The notes under the pieces were generated by a model, which made no database searches, was not told the origin of the DNA, and saw only the letters and a list, made by a program, of their open reading frames with translations. A stretch of DNA of 64,000 nt from Hortaea werneckii (lineage: Eukaryota; Ascomycota; Dothideomycetes; Mycosphaerellales; Teratosphaeriaceae): positions 53,964-117,963 of the forward strand of contig JBAOKB010000176.1 of the NCBI GenBank assembly GCA_037044905.1, written 5' to 3'. Of this stretch, positions 61,601-64,000 are shown in pieces. Every line of letters starts with the position of its first letter. The stretch's first letter is position 1. The translations under genes and the position numbers were made by a program.

Positions 61601-63773
61601 TCTGGAGAAATACAGGAAGATGGTAGAAGAAGAGAGGTGGGCGAAGTTGAGGAGGGCAGACTTGAACGTGAGTCTGAGGGAAATGCTGGGGCCGAACGCT
61701 TCATTTAGAGGCTCACAACTGGAAGGGCTAAAGGCAATCGTATCGGGCGAGCCGAAGGTAGTAATGGTCATGAGGACCGGAGGAGGCAAGAGTCTGATGT
61801 TCATGCTACCGGCATTCTGCTCAGTCGGAGGGGTGACGGTGGTAGTGGTGCCGTTGATATCGCTAAGGAGCGATCTAGAGAGGAGATGCAAGGAGATCGG
61901 ACTCAACGCCGGGAGATGGCCCGACCAGAGCGCCAGGCACGCGAGGATCGTGCTAGTAACACCCGAGAGCGCAGTAACGAAGGCGTTCAACAGGTTCATC
62001 AACGACAAGCTAGCTACCGGAGAGCTAGACAGGATAGTAGTCGACGAGAGCCACATCGTTCTGGACTCGACAGAGACATGGAGGCCGAAAGTGCTCGAGC
62101 TAGCGGAGTTCGCCAGGAAGGGATGCCAGATGGTGTATCTCACGGCAACGTTGCCACCGAAGGAAGAGTCGAGCTGGCTCGAAGCGATGGGCTTGGAGAA
62201 GAGGACGGTACGGATGATAAGAGACTCGACGACGAGGAGGAACATCGCTTACCAGGTGGTCGAGTACGACCGGCGAGAAGAAGAGGAGAGGGTAGCGGAG
62301 TTGGTAAGAAAGAAACTGGAAGAACACGAGGAGGGACAGATCATAGTGTACTGCCGGAGGGTAGAGCAGTGCAAGAAGATTGGAGAAGTGCTGAGGTGTC
62401 CAGTGTACTACAGGAGGGTCGGAGACGAAGAAATGAAAAGGAAGATTCTGGAACAGCTGGTCAAGGGGACGCACAGAGTGTTCGCGGCGACGACAGCGAT
62501 GGGAATGGGGGTGGATGCACCACACATCAGGGTGGTGGTACACGTGGGAGTGAAGGAATTGGTGAGGGATTACGCACAGGAAAGTGGAAGGGCAGGAAGA
62601 GATGGAGAGGCAAGCGAGGCGATCTTAATGAGAGGCTACAACACAGTAGGGGGTCGGAAAATCTTGGAGAAGGGATTCGTGATGGAAAGGGGGATGCACG
62701 AATATCTGGAAGGGGAGAAGTGTAGGAGGGTTGTGTTAGACAGGGAGATGGATGGGAGGGCGGACAGGATCGGATGCGAGAACGGAGAGAAAGTGTGTGA
62801 TGTATGTAGAGGGTTAACAAGAACGGGAAGGAGGGCGAGGGTTGTAGTGAGGACAGGGGGGTTCGTTCCATCACAGCAGCATAGAAGGAGGGAGCAAGAG
62901 GAAGCAGACGGGTCAGGGTCAGAGCCGATGGAACAAGGTAGCGAGGATGGAACACCGAGAGGCTCAGAGTTAGGTACGGACAACGTTGACGACGAGGGAG
63001 AATCAGGGTCAGGGTTGGCCGAAGCTGGGGATGAGTGTGAAGAGGCAGCAAAGGAAGGAAGAGGGCTAAAGAGGGCAAGAAGTATAGGAGAGAGAGAGGA
63101 GAGGGAGCGAAGCATAAACGAGGCGAGGACAGGAATGAGTAGAGAGGGAGAAAGAGTGCAAGCGCAGAAGAGGTCGAGGTTAGCGGAGAGGGCTAGCAGA
63201 GAGATAGACAGAGACGAGATGGTGAAGAGGCTAGAGGATTGGACGAAGGTAGGGTGTTCGGTGTGCTGGGCGCAAGGGCAGATACAACGGGCGAAAAGGG
63301 CTCGAGGGTGGGAAGAGTGCAGAGGGCACGGGAAGGAGGCAGGGGAGAGGATGGCGGAAGTGAAGAAGAGGATGAAGCGGCTACAGATGGCTCGATTCAG
63401 CGGGTGCAATTTCTGCTGGGTGCCGCAGAGCATATGTCAAAGATGGGAAGAGAAGACGGCGGCGTGCGGGAGTAAAACGGCAGGATATCAGCGAAGCGGA
63501 GTTGCGGGGGCAGGATGCCAATACAAGGGAGTGATGGAGGACATAGGAGGGGCGGTAATCAGCCAAAGGATGTGGGGGAGGGAAGAGAGGGAGGGAAAGG
63601 AGTGGGAGTGGGGGTGGGTAGAGGGGGAGATGGAGAGGAGTTTGGGATTTTGGGAGGGGGGAGGGTTGGAAGAGGACGAATGGGGCCGACTATGGAGGTG
63701 GGTGATCCGGAAGCGGGCGACGAACATGATGGAAACGAACGAGTTGGTGAGAATGGTGTATCATATAAGCTGA
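58671..63773 (+). CDS. Telomere-linked RecQ-type helicase with possible tyrosine-recombinase-like central region
   Basis: One exon of 1700 residues read toward the telomere. Residues about 23-130 carry Cys/His motifs (CRDCKFAV...HLSQSH and CSQCKACGLL...HCRKEH) like the OrsD/DUF3505 N terminus of other fungal telomere-linked helicases. The central helical region has RGTEVVSI (R674), TWRQLYPAI (R886), QSGHSKRMEELIYG (H924, Y933), separated by an acidic Ser/Glu/Gly stretch (about 772-827); this resembles tyrosine recombinases. The helicase has Walker A RTGGGKS (K1040), DESH 1125-1128 and motif VI QESGRAGRDG (1303-1312). A Cys cluster (CENGEKVCDVC) and CxxCW motifs near the C terminus (GCSVCWAQG, GCNFCWVPQ) follow. 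The coding strand is GA-rich, unlike its neighbours. Confidence 0.9.
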   Translation: MDAFESLFVHFQNFQIIVCRDCKFAVVPDQIKAHLSQSHQTLTVSTRKGIIEQVEKLDHVAYRSEDVVYPAAEQEAIQELGPVIEQCSQCKACGLLRESKKGIEAHCRKEHGWNSAKSRGGRGSLRSRPAANQPFTEGHCCQRFFKYAQWTKLFKVLPPAPRMLGGGHGCEPEDRAQKLTDEVADGLKRKLREAHHHRKVNVSNVRSEMDPWLEHTSWAHHLAGFEKEELRASLSAAPKLEADERGIESVDEEEEAIERACRATGRVIKKAMDVSSPRTIPRSALHYVNRKETGAANNETPFYSKHEASTKKKYSRVWVSMLRYLWRSQTWENKPDYTLTDGQARRLGAMQSLARRETAALDKGARKVCEDELQWSIVLFWASMLDQELLDDEFQSGFLSALAVLGLDTEDAGWVSVFNFTPKLAAIVTVCKALVVFMAYKQRQDDIDRLIGAGIGESEARKEAVSIVEGVHDMVPRLLCLQEYGGPASPMDRVLHMKTFGMRIRFTEKAGARVTWMNRCQQVAIDKISFSMGDLRDALHSLWERCLGRLTKRLMFLQQEEELPILHLDRLFDNPSDLTEGWSFLDDERNDEVLGRVRRPDGKDVESRKWLWSRAMREDRITKYFLQNIDMSEVRDRSELKWNTTKVEQYFREVTLFKEELIVLCHMAGGAPARGTEVVSIRTENGESARAQRGVFVDNGMVELVTGYHKGYSKSGEAKIIHRYLPQEVGKLLVYHLWLVEPFVHMLRWEVRGEFDFSKYLWEPEPEKKWEGEVDGVREEEESGSEEGGRESDGEEGSSGSESESSTSPSSESEADGGDDEGTAGDRMVSGREARSRPRNGGKAKEGKLQALSIDGFWNTERLKRVMKRELSKCQAGFFVTPSTWRQLYPAIQRVHCPEEEVTKQLDRLYEGVTTEDRQMQSGHSKRMEELIYGILTTENPFSTQSEQASFRKVSVSWHHFIRWPSTATGNGKPTIDLEKYRKMVEEERWAKLRRADLNVSLREMLGPNASFRGSQLEGLKAIVSGEPKVVMVMRTGGGKSLMFMLPAFCSVGGVTVVVVPLISLRSDLERRCKEIGLNAGRWPDQSARHARIVLVTPESAVTKAFNRFINDKLATGELDRIVVDESHIVLDSTETWRPKVLELAEFARKGCQMVYLTATLPPKEESSWLEAMGLEKRTVRMIRDSTTRRNIAYQVVEYDRREEEERVAELVRKKLEEHEEGQIIVYCRRVEQCKKIGEVLRCPVYYRRVGDEEMKRKILEQLVKGTHRVFAATTAMGMGVDAPHIRVVVHVGVKELVRDYAQESGRAGRDGEASEAILMRGYNTVGGRKILEKGFVMERGMHEYLEGEKCRRVVLDREMDGRADRIGCENGEKVCDVCRGLTRTGRRARVVVRTGGFVPSQQHRRREQEEADGSGSEPMEQGSEDGTPRGSELGTDNVDDEGESGSGLAEAGDECEEAAKEGRGLKRARSIGEREERERSINEARTGMSREGERVQAQKRSRLAERASREIDRDEMVKRLEDWTKVGCSVCWAQGQIQRAKRARGWEECRGHGKEAGERMAEVKKRMKRLQMARFSGCNFCWVPQSICQRWEEKTAACGSKTAGYQRSGVAGAGCQYKGVMEDIGGAVISQRMWGREEREGKEWEWGWVEGEMERSLGFWEGGGLEEDEWGRLWRWVIRKRATNMMETNELVRMVYHIS

Positions 63774-64000
63774 GATAGAAGAGGGCAGGAGGGAGGAAGG
63801 AGGCTGAGGGTTAGGGTTAGCTAGTACAGGGCGAAATGTTAGTGAAATGTAAAAGAGAGAGCAAGCCGTTCAGGGCGCCGACGCCAGGGCCGCCGGAGGC
63901 AAGAGGGTTCCAATTGTCGGGAGGAAAAAGAGAGAGAAAAGGAAAGGGGAAGCCGTTCAGGGCGCCGACGCCAGGGCCGCCGGAGGCATAGGGTTAGGGT
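63774..64000 (+). repeat. Chromosome-end region with telomere tracts and a duplicated 39-bp block
   Basis: GGGTTAGGGTTAG occurs at 63808-63820. A 39-bp GC-rich block beginning aagccgttcagggcgccg is present at 63863-63901 and identically at 63950-63988 (87 bp apart), with a purine-rich spacer. The last 12 bases (63989-64000) are TAGGGTTAGGGT. No gene. Confidence 0.85.

Noticed and set aside
61466..62245. Long minus-strand frame opposite the helicase, and similar ones at 62636-63433 and 60803-61345
   Set aside because: Ser/Leu/Pro-rich complements of the GA-rich helicase coding strand, with no domain or start context.
1..64000. tRNA, rRNA, CRISPR or other structured RNA genes
   Set aside because: I looked for A/B-box and GGTTCRANNCC-type sequences and for regular repeat-spacer arrays and found none convincing; a covariance-model scan would be decisive.

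Overview
The window is nuclear DNA from a filamentous ascomycete. Intron-poor genes with short introns, GTRAGT-type donors and CTAAC/CTGAC branch sites, a Zn2Cys6 regulator, an AA11 chitin LPMO and a Snf5 protein carrying a GATA-type finger all point that way. A Dothideomycete is my best guess, but nothing here proves the class. The telomere unit is TTAGGG: the right end reads TAGGGTTAGGGT with the G-rich strand running outward, so the right edge appears to be at or just inside a chromosome end.

Layout. Bases 1-21.5 kb hold housekeeping genes: PLRG1/Prp46 splicing factor, a conserved unknown with two compensating frameshifts, RAD51, an Nup120/Nup160 nucleoporin, a pyridoxal reductase-type aldo/keto reductase, an unknown acidic protein, Snf5/Sfh1, a secreted AA11 LPMO and a small membrane protein. 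Bases 22-26.7 kb form a small accessory cluster: a Zn2Cys6 regulator, a five-exon FAD amine oxidase and a decayed amino acid/choline-type permease that keeps only its C-terminal third. Bases 26.7-57.8 kb return to core genes: DHX35-like helicase, Cue5-like ubiquitin receptor, PITH protein, Vps20, Rix7, a Mid2/WSC-like wall-sensor candidate, a SANT/Myb protein, a p24 cargo receptor, the Mdm1/SNX13-type tether, a glycine-zipper protein, an unknown protein, a GPI-anchored protein, mitochondrial prolyl-tRNA synthetase and Mak21/Noc1.

Bases 57.8-64 kb are subtelomeric. Less than 1 kb after the essential gene MAK21 lies one intronless 1700-codon gene read toward the telomere. It joins an N-terminal Cys/His (OrsD-like) region, a central region with a possible tyrosine-recombinase signature (R674, R886, H924, Y933) and a RecQ-type helicase with intact motifs. 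Short TTAGGG tracts flank it on both sides, and a 39-bp GC-rich repeat occurs twice next to the end. This telomere-linked helicase unit is the most interesting part of the window.

Among the core genes there is no operon-like logic. Neighbours are mostly divergent or convergent pairs. Exon boundaries below were worked out by eye from splice signals and reading-frame continuity. Where only GTG/TTG/CTG opened the long reading frame, I moved the start to the first plausible ATG.
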